Shown here: piece by piece, positions 47,739-57,166 of the stretch
Position numbering within the stretch: position 1 is the first letter of the stretch
Layout: every line of letters begins with the position of its first letter
Assembly (NCBI RefSeq): GCF_004770895.1
Contig: NZ_RQHS01000026.1
Coordinates: forward strand, 1-63,554
DNA: 63,554 bases
Direction of reading: 5' to 3'
Origin: Leptospira dzoumogneensis
GTDB lineage: Bacteria > Spirochaetota > Leptospiria > Leptospirales > Leptospiraceae
The notes under the pieces: model-generated
The model's database searches: none
The model's input: only the letters and a program-made list of their open reading frames with translations
What the model was told of the DNA's origin: nothing
Made by a program: the position numbers and the translations under genes

Positions 47739-49349
47739 TTACTTAGCCGAATTCGAAATTTTGAATTGATTCACCAACATCGTCATACCTGCGGCAAGAT
47801 CCTGGAGAGATTGGGAAAGTTTCGATACGCTGTTCGAGTCCTTTGCACCGTCTAGAGAAGCGGTAGAGATCCCGTTGATATTTTTAGTAACGTCATTCGA
47901 GGTAAGAGAAGTCTGACTGACGTTAGCTGCAATTTCCTTAGTCGTGATTGACTGTTCTTCGACCGCGGAAGCGATACTTCCACTGATCTCGTTCACTTCA
48001 GCGATCACACTCGTAATTTTACTGATGGACTCGATCACCTTCTCCGTACTCTTCTGTATGGCAGAGATCTTACTTTTGATCTCTTCTGAAGATTCCGCGG
48101 ACTGACGCGCAAGCTCTTTTACTTCGGATGCGACTACGGCAAAACCTTTCCCGGCGTCTCCCGCCCCCGCAGCTTCGATCGCTGCATTTAACGCAAGAAG
48201 TTTAGTTTGAGCGGCAATATTGGAAATACTTTCGATTACGTTACCGATCTCGTTCGCATTCTCTCCCAATTCTTTTACGACCCTGCTTGTTTCGATCGCG
48301 GTAGAATTTGCCTCTCTTGCTATCTTTGCGGAGTCTGCCGCTTTTTTAGCCACTTCTCCTACGGAAACGGACATTTCTTCGATAGAACTCGAAACAACAT
48401 TCAAATTCTGATTCATCTGAGTTGCTGCAGCTGCAATCGTTTGAGATTGTTGTGACATTTCCTCTATCCCTGAGGATAAGTTCAGACTTGCTCCCGATAG
48501 GTCTTGAGCGGAGGAAAAGAGTATATCTCCGTTTTCTTTTAATCGTGAGATCAATGCCGCCGTATTGATCAGCATATTCAAGATCGCTTTTCCTAATTCA
48601 CCCAATTCGTCGTTACGATTGTGAGCGATATTCACGGAAAGATCACCGGTAGCTATTTTGTTTGCGATATCCGTAGCTTCTTTGAGAGGTTTCAGAATAT
48701 AAAAAGTAAGATAGCCGCCTAATAGGATCTGGATAACCGCAAAAAATCCCGCAATCCCCATAGTCGCCTCGGAGGCTAAACCGATATATTCTGAAACCGC
48801 TAAACTTCCAAGACCCAGTAGGTTCAAAAATATAAACGAGAATAATTTTGTTCTAATGGATATTTTTCTTTTCTGAGTAGGTTCTAATTTTCGTTTTCCA
48901 GCAAGTATATCGGCGTATAATTTGGAAGCGGCTTCGACTTGTTGGCGTGCCGGAGTTCTTCTCACCGACATAAAGCCTACAATATTCCCGTTCTCTACTT
49001 TAGGGGCTACGTTCGCATCTACCCAATAATGGTCCCCATTTTTGGATCTATTCTTAACGATCCCTCTCCAAGGTTTACCGCTCTGGATCGTGTCCCAAAA
49101 ATCCTTAAATACACTCCTAGGTATATCCGGGTGTCGAACCACATTATGAGGTTTACCGACCAACTCATCATCGGTCAAACCCGCTATTTCCAAAAACTCT
49201 TTGTTAGCATAGATAACCCGACCTTTCAAATCGGTCATCGAAACAAGAGTGGTCCCTTCTTTAACAAAACGTTCATTGTCCGTCAACGTTACGGACATTT
49301 GTTTTTTCTCAGTTTCCTTTTCTTTACTTTGAGACACAAAACCTAGCAT
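47739..49349 (-). CDS. PAS-containing methyl-accepting chemotaxis protein (Aer-like)
   Basis: A 536-residue receptor. A cytoplasmic PAS domain (residues about 25-145, with [21 protein letters not shown] and [19 protein letters not shown], as in Aer) precedes two membrane helices (about 170-222), a HAMP domain, and a signalling domain tipped by [27 protein letters not shown]. Aer-type PAS domains bind FAD and report redox or oxygen. GAGGAG precedes the ATG. Its place inside the che operon suggests it is the main energy or oxygen sensor of this array. Confidence 0.93.
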   Translation of the reverse strand: MLGFVSQSKEKETEKKQMSVTLTDNERFVKEGTTLVSMTDLKGRVIYANKEFLEIAGLTDDELVGKPHNVVRHPDIPRSVFKDFWDTIQSGKPWRGIVKNRSKNGDHYWVDANVAPKVENGNIVGFMSVRRTPARQQVEAASKLYADILAGKRKLEPTQKRKISIRTKLFSFIFLNLLGLGSLAVSEYIGLASEATMGIAGFFAVIQILLGGYLTFYILKPLKEATDIANKIATGDLSVNIAHNRNDELGELGKAILNMLINTAALISRLKENGDILFSSAQDLSGASLNLSSGIEEMSQQSQTIAAAATQMNQNLNVVSSSIEEMSVSVGEVAKKAADSAKIAREANSTAIETSRVVKELGENANEIGNVIESISNIAAQTKLLALNAAIEAAGAGDAGKGFAVVASEVKELARQSAESSEEIKSKISAIQKSTEKVIESISKITSVIAEVNEISGSIASAVEEQSITTKEIAANVSQTSLTSNDVTKNINGISTASLDGAKDSNSVSKLSQSLQDLAAGMTMLVNQFKISNSAK

Positions 49350-49359
49350 ATAACACTCC

Positions 49360-49803
49360 TCACTCGTCTTCTAGACGTAGTAGCTCTTCCCTGTTTAAAA
49401 TTATCATGGTCTTATCTTTTAAAATGGTTACGTTTCGAATGAATCTCGCCTCCTTCTCATTCAAATGAGAAGGGCAATTCTCTAGATCCTTGTTTGCCAC
49501 TTCTACGATATCCGAAACCGAATCGGAAAGAATGGCGAAGGTTTCTTTTTTTCCTTTTAAACGAATGAGGGAATGTTTTCCTTCTCCGCTTATACTATCT
49601 TTGCCGAAAAGAGATCTTAAGTTAAGTATAGTAACAAGGTCCCCTCGTAGATTCACGATCCCTTCTATGTAATCAGGAGAATGAGGGACTTTTAATATTC
49701 TTTTGTTATGATCCACTTCCTTACATCCTTCCAAAGGAAGTCCATAGATCTCGGTCCCGAGGAAGAATGATAAATATTGTTTCTTGTCTTCTTGATCCGC
49801 CAT
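49360..49803 (-). CDS. cheW: Chemotaxis coupling protein CheW
   Basis: A 147-residue CheW-fold protein that links receptors to Che[47 protein letters not shown] and a final ILNREELL. It lies three bases after cheA and ten before the MCP gene. Length is normal. Confidence 0.94.
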   Translation of the reverse strand: MADQEDKKQYLSFFLGTEIYGLPLEGCKEVDHNKRILKVPHSPDYIEGIVNLRGDLVTILNLRSLFGKDSISGEGKHSLIRLKGKKETFAILSDSVSDIVEVANKDLENCPSHLNEKEARFIRNVTILKDKTMIILNREELLRLEDE

Positions 49804-49806
49804 ATA

Positions 49807-52341
49807 TCACTCCGAAATAATTCCCTGACGAACTATATCTTTTCCGATCTTTTTCAGGACGGCAATTGGATCGATAACGATAACCATTTGCCCGAATACG
49901 ATCCCGTTACCTATAACTCCGGAAGATTGATCTTCGTTCTTGGAAAAAGAATCTATTTCTCCCACAACATTATGGATTTCTTGTACAAGAATTCCCTTCT
50001 TCCCTAAAGAAGTCTGGATGAGTATCATAGTTCTCTCCACATCCTTTTCTTCTTCTTTCAGATTGAAATAACGGTCCAATCTGCAAAGTTCTACGACTTC
50101 CCCGCGGTATTGGATAACCTCTCTATCCATAACTCTTTCGAAATATTTCGGATCCACTTGTTCGATCCGGATCACGGATCTTGAATCCAAACCGAACATC
50201 TGCTTATTGACGGAGAACAGTAGATAATGCTCCTTCTCTCCGATCTCGCGAACGGTTTTAGAGCGAAGCTCCTCTTTTACGTTCGTATGTAACTTTAAGA
50301 ATTTGCTGATCCCCGAAATGTCCAGGATCAACGCGACATTTCCGTCGCCCAAGATCGCAGCGCCTGTATAAAGATTGATCTTTGCCAGATCTTTAGAAAG
50401 AGGTTTGACCACTATCTCTTCCGGATTTTCGATCTCTTCTATCAACATTCCGAATTTGTGTTTTTCCGTATGAACTACCACGATGTATTTGTCCTTCTCT
50501 TCCTCCAACCGATCGGAAGATAATCCCAGTAACACTCCCGTGTTGATCAAAGGAAGAAGGTGACCTCTTAGTTGATACACCATCTTATTTTCCAAATAAG
50601 ATAGGGACCTTCGATCGAGTAAAATGAGCTCTGAAATATTCTGTTGAGGTATCGCAAAAAGCATTCCGGAAGTTTTAACCATTTGGCAATTTATGATGGA
50701 AAGAGTCTGAGGTAAGGAAGCGATAACCGAAGTCCCCGCACCTTGTCTGGACGAAACCGAAACGGTACCTCCCGCTTTCTGGAAATTCATTTTTACCACG
50801 TCCATGCCGACGCCGCGGCCGGAAGTAGAAGACACCGACTTAGCCGTGCTGAATCCCGGAGAAAAAATAAATTCGGATAATTCTTCCGGGGATTTTCTAT
50901 TAGCTTCTTCTTCGGTTATAAGTCCTCTTTCAATCGCCTTACTCTTAATACTGTCAACGTTCAATCCTCTACCGTCGTCTTCTACTTTGAGAATAACGTT
51001 CCCTCCTCTTAAAGAAGCGGATAAATGTATTTTTCCTTTTTTAGGTTTTCCCGCCAAGGCACGTTCTTCCGGTGATTCTATTCCGTGATCGACAGAGTTC
51101 CTGATCATATGTGTGATCGGATCCGAGATCGAATCGATTATATTTTTATCAAGTTCGACTTCTCCTCCCTCCAGGAATAGCTCGACTTCCTTTCCGGTGG
51201 TCCTTTCAAGATCGTGGATCAATCTTGGGATCCTTTTATACAATGATTCCAATTTTTGGAGCCTAGTTCGCATAACGCTCTCTTGAGAGGATGTGATCAA
51301 CTGGCTCAAATTACGGACTATAGATAGTAAAGAAGGATCGTCGTAACTCTCGATCTTTTGCAGTAGTTGGTTCCTTACTATAATTGTTTCACCCGCTAGA
51401 TTGATCATATGATCCAAAAGCTGAAGTGGGATCTTAAGATAATGTTCCGCAGAAACCTCTTTCAACTTGGTCTGACTTTCGGCCTCAACTACTGGCTTAG
51501 CGGATCTGTCCGACGTTGGCAGAGATACCTGCGGGTTTTCCTTTAATTCCGGTTTAAAAATCGTGGAAGCCGAAAGTAAAGAAACGGGAGAAAGTTCCAA
51601 AAAACTTTCCTTATCCGCAGAATACATTATGACAGCATAATGTATTTTATTCTCGGAGCCGTTCGAATAAGATCCGTTCTTTCCGTTAAAATCGCCGTGG
51701 CTCAAAACCATGCCGATACCGGAAAACTTCTCTATTACATCCGAACAATTTTTATCTTGCGGATCTTTCTGCTGAAACTTGATCAGAAAAAGAGAAGAAG
51801 CTTCCTGCTCTGCCTTTACGATATAACTTTTAGGGATTAATACTTTCCCATCTTTGAACAAAATCCTTTCCCCTTCCTTACTTGGAGAGGGATTGACCGG
51901 TTTATCCTTTTTAGGAGGAGTAAATAATCCGAATCTAGGTTTTTCGTCCTCGCCTGATCTTTCATCCGCCTTCAGACTTTCATTGATCCTCGACACCAAC
52001 TCGGAAACTTTCGAATCAGGAACGCTATTCCTGCGCTCGTTCATTTCTTTAAGAGCGTCTATACAGTCCAAAAAAAGACCGATCTCCCTATCCGCAGGCT
52101 TGGTCTCCTTTTTGCGGAATTGGTTCAGAAGACTTTCGAATGAATGAGCCAATCCGGTGATCAACGGAAAATCGAAAATGGCCGAGTTACCCTTTATAGT
52201 ATGGATCACTCTAAAAAGAGTATTGATCTGCTCCGGTTGATAATCCTTCTCCAATTCGAGAATAGACTCTTCAGCCATATCCAGTAGTTCTCTAGCCTCT
52301 ACCAGATAATCTTTTAACAGGTTTTCGTAATCGACTTCCAT
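49807..52341 (-). CDS. cheA: Chemotaxis histidine kinase CheA with two C-terminal CheW-like domains
   Basis: An 844-residue kinase, longer than usual. In order: Hpt domain with His47 in FRVIHTIKGNSAIFDF; an unusual middle region (about 125-285) without a recognisable CheY-binding P2 domain; dimerisation helices (HYLKIPLQLLDHMINLAGE); ATPase with HMIRNSVDHGIESPEER, VEDDGRGL and GRGVGMDVV; then two consecutive CheW-like domains (about 560-690 and 705-840, the second containing YLLFSVNKQMFGLDSRSV and FGQMVIVIDPIAVLKK). It autophosphorylates in response to receptors and feeds CheY and CheB. It follows the receiver-pseudokinase gene by 12 bases. Confidence 0.94.
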   Translation of the reverse strand: MEVDYENLLKDYLVEARELLDMAEESILELEKDYQPEQINTLFRVIHTIKGNSAIFDFPLITGLAHSFESLLNQFRKKETKPADREIGLFLDCIDALKEMNERRNSVPDSKVSELVSRINESLKADERSGEDEKPRFGLFTPPKKDKPVNPSPSKEGERILFKDGKVLIPKSYIVKAEQEASSLFLIKFQQKDPQDKNCSDVIEKFSGIGMVLSHGDFNGKNGSYSNGSENKIHYAVIMYSADKESFLELSPVSLLSASTIFKPELKENPQVSLPTSDRSAKPVVEAESQTKLKEVSAEHYLKIPLQLLDHMINLAGETIIVRNQLLQKIESYDDPSLLSIVRNLSQLITSSQESVMRTRLQKLESLYKRIPRLIHDLERTTGKEVELFLEGGEVELDKNIIDSISDPITHMIRNSVDHGIESPEERALAGKPKKGKIHLSASLRGGNVILKVEDDGRGLNVDSIKSKAIERGLITEEEANRKSPEELSEFIFSPGFSTAKSVSSTSGRGVGMDVVKMNFQKAGGTVSVSSRQGAGTSVIASLPQTLSIINCQMVKTSGMLFAIPQQNISELILLDRRSLSYLENKMVYQLRGHLLPLINTGVLLGLSSDRLEEEKDKYIVVVHTEKHKFGMLIEEIENPEEIVVKPLSKDLAKINLYTGAAILGDGNVALILDISGISKFLKLHTNVKEELRSKTVREIGEKEHYLLFSVNKQMFGLDSRSVIRIEQVDPKYFERVMDREVIQYRGEVVELCRLDRYFNLKEEEKDVERTMILIQTSLGKKGILVQEIHNVVGEIDSFSKNEDQSSGVIGNGIVFGQMVIVIDPIAVLKKIGKDIVRQGIISE

Positions 52342-52353
52342 ATATTCTATATC

Positions 52354-53580
52354 CTATACGGATGCCACGGGAAAGAAAACTTCCGACATTACACAAGGTT
52401 CAACTACAGCGGAAGTATGATCCGAAACATTATGAATATTAAATATTCCACGATGTTTATTCACTATCATGTCGACGGCTGTCAAACCGAGCCCCATTCC
52501 GAACCTCTCTAATTCCGAAAACTCCTCTACAGGAGGAAGCAAACGAAAGAAAGGGCGAGTCACCAAAACTTCCTTATTTTCCTCATCTACAAGGTTTTGA
52601 GCGGAAGTGACTACGTTCTTGATTGCTATACAGAAATATCCGTCTATCTTACCGAAATAAACGTCTATGAAGGTTGACTTCTTGGAATATTTCATAGCGT
52701 TTAAGATGAGTTCATCGAATACGATGCCAACCCAATCTAATTGCGCCTTAAGTGACCCTTTCGATTTGCAGGACGAAAACCGTATCTTTAGGTCCTTCTT
52801 ATCCAAAAATGGAACGAACGCCTCAGACCTTTTAGTCAAAGTATTTACCAAATCGCCGATGGAAATTGTTTCCATCTTTGCCTGTTCTCCGGCCAGAGCC
52901 AGAATGGTGGACAGACTTCCTAATTGTTTTCTTAAAACGTCCTGGCTAGCATAAAGAAGATTTAATATTTCGTTATTTACCAATGCACCGTTCTCGGTAG
53001 TTTGATGTCCCATTTTCAGCAGATCCAGAAGGGAAAGAATAGAACCGATCCCGGATCCCTGAGAAAAGGAAGTATTCAAAGATTTTATGGTAGAAAGAGA
53101 TAATGAAGTCTCATCGGACTTTCGGATGGACTCTTTATATGTTAACCAATCCAGCTGCTCTTTTAATACATCACGATTCGATTTTTCCGCACCCGCTTGA
53201 AATTCCCGCAAGTTGTTATATTGAAAAGCCAAGGTGACCGTTCTATCAAAGGCTTCTCTCGTAACAGGTTTAACAAGATAATCAAAAACTCCCAGCTTCA
53301 TCACTTCGATTATCTTGTCAGGCTCATATAGAGAAGATTGTACTACTATAATTGCATTCGGATCCTTCTTCTTAAGCTCACGTATAAAGGATGGCCCATC
53401 CAGTTCAGGCATCACCAAATCCACAATGTATAACGCATAAGGTTTAGAAGCGGAAAGGATCTTCTTCATTCCTTCCTTACCGTTAGAAGCGATATCGAAG
53501 TCCCAATTCATCTTTCTACAAAAGTTATCGTAGACCGTAGCGATCTCCGGTGAATCCTCTAATATCAGAATTTTTCCCAT
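52354..53580 (-). CDS. Receiver domain fused to degenerate histidine-kinase module
   Basis: A protein of about 408 residues and first gene of the che operon. A receiver domain fills the N-terminus (ILEDS, phospho-acceptor Asp54 in LYIVDLVMPELDG, Lys in YLVKPVTRE). The second half looks like a HisKA-HATPase pair, but where the phospho-acceptor His should stand the sequence reads TSFSQGSGIGSILSLLDLL (Gln174). An N-box (DELILNAMKYSK) and G2 box (GMGLGLTAVDM) remain, while the DxGxG G1 box is lost. I chose ATG 53580 because GGAG precedes it; an ATG at 53637 is an alternative. Probably a phosphorylatable adaptor rather than an active kinase. Confidence 0.85.
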   Translation of the reverse strand: MGKILILEDSPEIATVYDNFCRKMNWDFDIASNGKEGMKKILSASKPYALYIVDLVMPELDGPSFIRELKKKDPNAIIVVQSSLYEPDKIIEVMKLGVFDYLVKPVTREAFDRTVTLAFQYNNLREFQAGAEKSNRDVLKEQLDWLTYKESIRKSDETSLSLSTIKSLNTSFSQGSGIGSILSLLDLLKMGHQTTENGALVNNEILNLLYASQDVLRKQLGSLSTILALAGEQAKMETISIGDLVNTLTKRSEAFVPFLDKKDLKIRFSSCKSKGSLKAQLDWVGIVFDELILNAMKYSKKSTFIDVYFGKIDGYFCIAIKNVVTSAQNLVDEENKEVLVTRPFFRLLPPVEEFSELERFGMGLGLTAVDMIVNKHRGIFNIHNVSDHTSAVVEPCVMSEVFFPVASV

Positions 53581-53855
53581 CCTAGATTCTCCGGAAAGAA
53601 CCTGCATATCTACAACTTGATCTAACTCCCGACCCATATATCTTTCTTCCCCTGTTCTCGTCGTGCTCGCTTGAATGAAGATCAAGGATCACAATCGAAC
53701 AATTTTTAGAGACTTGAGATACATCGAAATTATTACGCAGGTCTACTACTTTTGAATATGAGAAATATAATTAACGGTACTTCACTTGAATATGTATAAG
53801 AAAAACATTACTCTACACACAAACGTCATACACACTGTCCTTAAAGCAACAATGC

Positions 53856-53877
53856 GAAATTGACAAATATCAATTTC
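53856..53877. promoter_or_regulatory. Inverted repeat over a TTGACA box in the che-PilZ divergent region
   Basis: GAAATTG and CAATTTC flank eight bases, and TTGACA at 53861-53866 overlaps the left arm. The region lies between the divergent che operon and PilZ-like gene. No clear -10 was found at normal spacing. Confidence 0.3.
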
Positions 53878-53987
53878 CCGAATTCGTAAGGATATAAAGA
53901 GGTTACTGATTTTTTCCGGATCACTCAAAATACATTCCCGCGATCTCAGGTAAGCAGTGGAGACATTAGGCATTTTTTCGTCAGAAA

Positions 53988-55238
53988 ATGATAGAGAAGA
54001 AAAAGGGTCTAATTTTGGAAAAGACAATAGCCAATCAGGAAACGGATAAAAGACCCTGCGATGTTCTGTCCGATCCCTCCACAATTTCCCGAATAGCAGA
54101 TTCTTTCCTATATATGGAAGAACTTGCAGTGAAAGGTTGGTCTTCCGATACAAAAGCGATTATCACAAAAATTTTCGGGGATTCCGGACAGATTGCAGTA
54201 CGTTTTCAAAAAGGATCTATTATCTCTTTGGGCGAAAAAGTCACTCTACAAAGAACACTAAAACATCATATAGAGCTGAACTGTAGAGCCGTCAGACGCC
54301 TTAATGACTTCGAATTTTTAATGCAAGCCGAATCGATTTCTATTGCTAAAACCAATCGAAAAGAAGAAAGGCTACGAGTTAAGAACGATTCCGTATTTGC
54401 AACGAATGTAGTATATCATCCGGAACGATTCGAATTAAACCGCCATATTTCTCTGAACGTTATTCGGGAAGCGTTAGAAATCTTTAAAGACGAATTGACA
54501 CATCCTAAATTCGGAGAGATCAAGATAGGACTCTTTCAATCCGGACAGGAATCCAAATTTGAGATCGTCAGAAAAACTAAAAAGATCTTCTACATCCAAA
54601 ATACGAGTAAACCTAGCTCTTACACGGAAGCCCTGCCTCAATTCGTACAATACAGCACTTACTTCGGTAAAAACATTCTTTCTGCAATTAGAAGTTATAA
54701 GAATGAATCAATTATATCGGAACTTATACTTCCGATCTTATATGATAAAAATGATAAAGACTCCTATCCCAAAGCTTATCTTTGGATCAGAAGCTATCGA
54801 GAACCGATCCTAGCGGAAGATCTTTCCGGGCTCTATGCATTATCGGAAAGGATCATCAATACGATCCAAAGTTCCGATTCGATCAAGGCAACGGACCGAT
54901 TCAGTGTATTAAATATTTCCGAATCCGGTGCAAAAATAAGGATACATCAAAAAGATCTATTATATAACCTTTACGGAAAAGAGAGTCTCAAATTCGACCT
55001 TGTATTCAAGGGAAGACCTCCTATTCACATGAATGCGAAGATCTGCTGGCGCTCAGTCGATAGAAGTGGAAAACTTTCTTTAGGTTTACAATTCATTTAC
55101 GACCAAGAGCAGCTTTCCAGTTTAAGAAAATTGGAATATAATCTGCAGTCCTTACGCAATCGTATAAGCGCCGGTGGAAGTGACGCTACGGCTTTTAAAA
55201 TTTATCGAAGCCTGCGTCCAAAAAGAAAGAAATTTTAA
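53988..55238 (+). CDS. PilZ-like protein (DUF1577-type layout)
   Basis: A 416-residue soluble protein. Two halves of the c-di-GMP-binding PilZ signature are present but far apart: RKEER at residues 124-128 (RxxxR) and NISESG at 309-314 (NxSxxG), followed by a PilZ-like barrel (AKICWRSVDRSGKLSLGLQFIY). The intervening 180 residues may be an inserted domain. The layout recalls the DUF1577 proteins of Leptospira, from memory. It is divergent from the che operon and ends in a basic RPKRKKF. A role tying c-di-GMP to motility is inferred; nucleotide binding is unproven. Confidence 0.7.
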   Translation: MIEKKKGLILEKTIANQETDKRPCDVLSDPSTISRIADSFLYMEELAVKGWSSDTKAIITKIFGDSGQIAVRFQKGSIISLGEKVTLQRTLKHHIELNCRAVRRLNDFEFLMQAESISIAKTNRKEERLRVKNDSVFATNVVYHPERFELNRHISLNVIREALEIFKDELTHPKFGEIKIGLFQSGQESKFEIVRKTKKIFYIQNTSKPSSYTEALPQFVQYSTYFGKNILSAIRSYKNESIISELILPILYDKNDKDSYPKAYLWIRSYREPILAEDLSGLYALSERIINTIQSSDSIKATDRFSVLNISESGAKIRIHQKDLLYNLYGKESLKFDLVFKGRPPIHMNAKICWRSVDRSGKLSLGLQFIYDQEQLSSLRKLEYNLQSLRNRISAGGSDATAFKIYRSLRPKRKKF

Positions 55239-55340
55239 CCCAATCCTCACAAAAATCGCCTAAGCCCGAAGAAGGATATACTGCGCATTCAATCCTAAAA
55301 AGTCCTACACGAAAATAGTAATCCATTTTACTTTCGTTAT

Positions 55341-56432
55341 ATGGAAGGTTTGATCGAAAAGATAACTATAATTTCCGGTTCTCTCTCACTTTTTCTGTTT
55401 TTGGGAGAAGGTATTTCCAAGGAAAAATATCCTTGGAGATTGTATTTAATCGTAATCTACCTTTCGCATTCTTTTTTCATGCTATTAGGATGGGCTATTT
55501 TTTCGGGGCATAAAGATTATGCAGCAACTTTGATCTATTTTGCGGGCCCCATAATGTTTTGCCACGCTTGGGCTTTGCCGAGATCTCTCAGATGTATTAG
55601 TAATCTAGCGACCTTAGAGGAGCTTAAAAGAGATTTCGCCTCAGTAATCAAAGACTTTTTCCCCTGTTTGATTTCCTTTGCGATCATTCTTCCGACCTAT
55701 TTTATAAATTACGATCATAGATTCGAATTTTTGAATGTTGTGACCTCTGGAACAAATTCAAAAAGTGTAAGTTTAATTCCGCCATTAGTCTTAATATCCG
55801 CAATCTTATATCAAATATACGGATTAGGGGTCACATATTTTCGTTCACGGAATTTTTTATTAGGAATGCAGGGAAGAATTATAAGGATCGTTTCCGGACT
55901 GTTGATCATTCGGTCCCTTTTCGGATTTGCGGAAAGAGCCGTCTCGAAAACTTCTTATTTAGATCTTCATATTTTGTCTTCGGGTATCATAATCCCTCTA
56001 TTTTTCCTTTTATATAAACGATACATTAGCTACCAGCTCAGGAAAGGTTACGAGATCCAGAAACCTTATAAACAATCCAGACTGAACGAAATCGATTTAG
56101 ATGAATTGGAAGAGCGTCTACAAATGATCATGCAAAGAGATAGGATCTATACGGAAGAATCGATCACATTAGCCGATCTGGCAAAATATGCGGATGTGAC
56201 CGTCCACCAACTTTCCGAATATTTGAATGTGAAAAAGGGGATCTCGTTTCGCAACTATATCAACGAATGGCGAGTAAATTTAGCCTGTGAAATGCTGAAA
56301 ACAAAGCCTGAAATGAGCATCCTTGACATTGCTTACGAATGCGGGTTCAAGGCTAAATCCTCTTTTCATCTCGCTTTCCAAAAACATACCGGAATGCATC
56401 CGAAAAAATTTCGGGCCGCTATCGATTTTTAG
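55341..56432 (+). CDS. AraC-family regulator with seven-helix membrane anchor
   Basis: A 363-residue protein. The first 240 residues form seven hydrophobic helices (for example LIVIYLSHSFFMLLGWAIF, AATLIYFAGPIMFCHAWALP, IIIPLFFLLYKRYI). The C-terminal 100 residues are an AraC double helix-turn-helix (SITLADLAKYADVTVHQLSEYL and MSILDIAYECGFKAKSSFHLAFQKHTGMHPKKFR). It is thus a membrane-bound one-component sensor. Two lipoprotein genes follow on the same strand and are natural target candidates. Confidence 0.9.
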   Translation: MEGLIEKITIISGSLSLFLFLGEGISKEKYPWRLYLIVIYLSHSFFMLLGWAIFSGHKDYAATLIYFAGPIMFCHAWALPRSLRCISNLATLEELKRDFASVIKDFFPCLISFAIILPTYFINYDHRFEFLNVVTSGTNSKSVSLIPPLVLISAILYQIYGLGVTYFRSRNFLLGMQGRIIRIVSGLLIIRSLFGFAERAVSKTSYLDLHILSSGIIIPLFFLLYKRYISYQLRKGYEIQKPYKQSRLNEIDLDELEERLQMIMQRDRIYTEESITLADLAKYADVTVHQLSEYLNVKKGISFRNYINEWRVNLACEMLKTKPEMSILDIAYECGFKAKSSFHLAFQKHTGMHPKKFRAAIDF

Positions 56433-56555
56433 GTCCAGAATTATACGGATGGACGACTATCATTCGTTTGTCGGGTATACTGTCGCTTATCCTTATAAAA
56501 TAAGATCGTTTGATCGGAGGAACGATTAGATTGAACGATATTTTTGAAGAAAAAA

Positions 56556-57161
56556 ATGAAACATTCGATCATTAAGATCTTATCCTATTTCCTTTTCGTA
56601 TCTTGCGGAACAAACCAAGTTTTTATAGACCAAGCCAATCAGGTTAGAATATCCAAAAACCAAGATACGGATTGTAAGCAGATAGGAGAATACGAGCAAT
56701 ACTATTGGTTGTACGGGCTCTATTCCATCAACGAGCCAAAATTCCAAAGTTCAAAATACAAAAAGATCAAGATCCGAGAGAAGGTAACCTGGAAAGACAT
56801 ATTGGTCACTATTCCGCTTGGGATCATCGCCTCTGTCGGAAGAAAAACATTTTCTTACCAAGACTGCGGGGATTTTCCTCCGGTGGAGACCGAATATTTA
56901 GTACATGAAAGAAATAAGATCCTAGGTGAGATCGAAAAAGAATACAAAGATCTGCCCCAACTTCTGACAGAAAGAGCTAAAAAAGAATTTGGTGAAAAAT
57001 TCAAATCCAATCTCCCGCTAATCTGGTTTATGGACGGAAGCCTAAAACAAGGCAAAGTAGTAGCCCAAGACACTGAAATATTGGAGATTGAAGACGAGGA
57101 CGGAGCCCGAAAAAAATTCTATAAACGAGATATCTTAAAAGTAAGATATTCATTGGATTAA
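56556..57161 (+). CDS. Putative lipoprotein, unknown function
   Basis: A 201-residue protein starting at ATG 56556 (MKHSIIKILSYFLFVSC), with lipobox FVSC; an in-frame TTG at 56544 is less likely. A second hydrophobic stretch (WKDILVTIPLGIIASVG) follows, and the C-terminal 45 residues form a small beta domain (FMDGSLKQGKVVAQDTEILE, then KRDILKVRYS). It is followed after five bases by the Calx-beta-like lipoprotein gene, so the two are an operon behind the AraC regulator. Confidence 0.75.
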   Translation: MKHSIIKILSYFLFVSCGTNQVFIDQANQVRISKNQDTDCKQIGEYEQYYWLYGLYSINEPKFQSSKYKKIKIREKVTWKDILVTIPLGIIASVGRKTFSYQDCGDFPPVETEYLVHERNKILGEIEKEYKDLPQLLTERAKKEFGEKFKSNLPLIWFMDGSLKQGKVVAQDTEILEIEDEDGARKKFYKRDILKVRYSLD

Positions 57162-57166
57162 CGATC

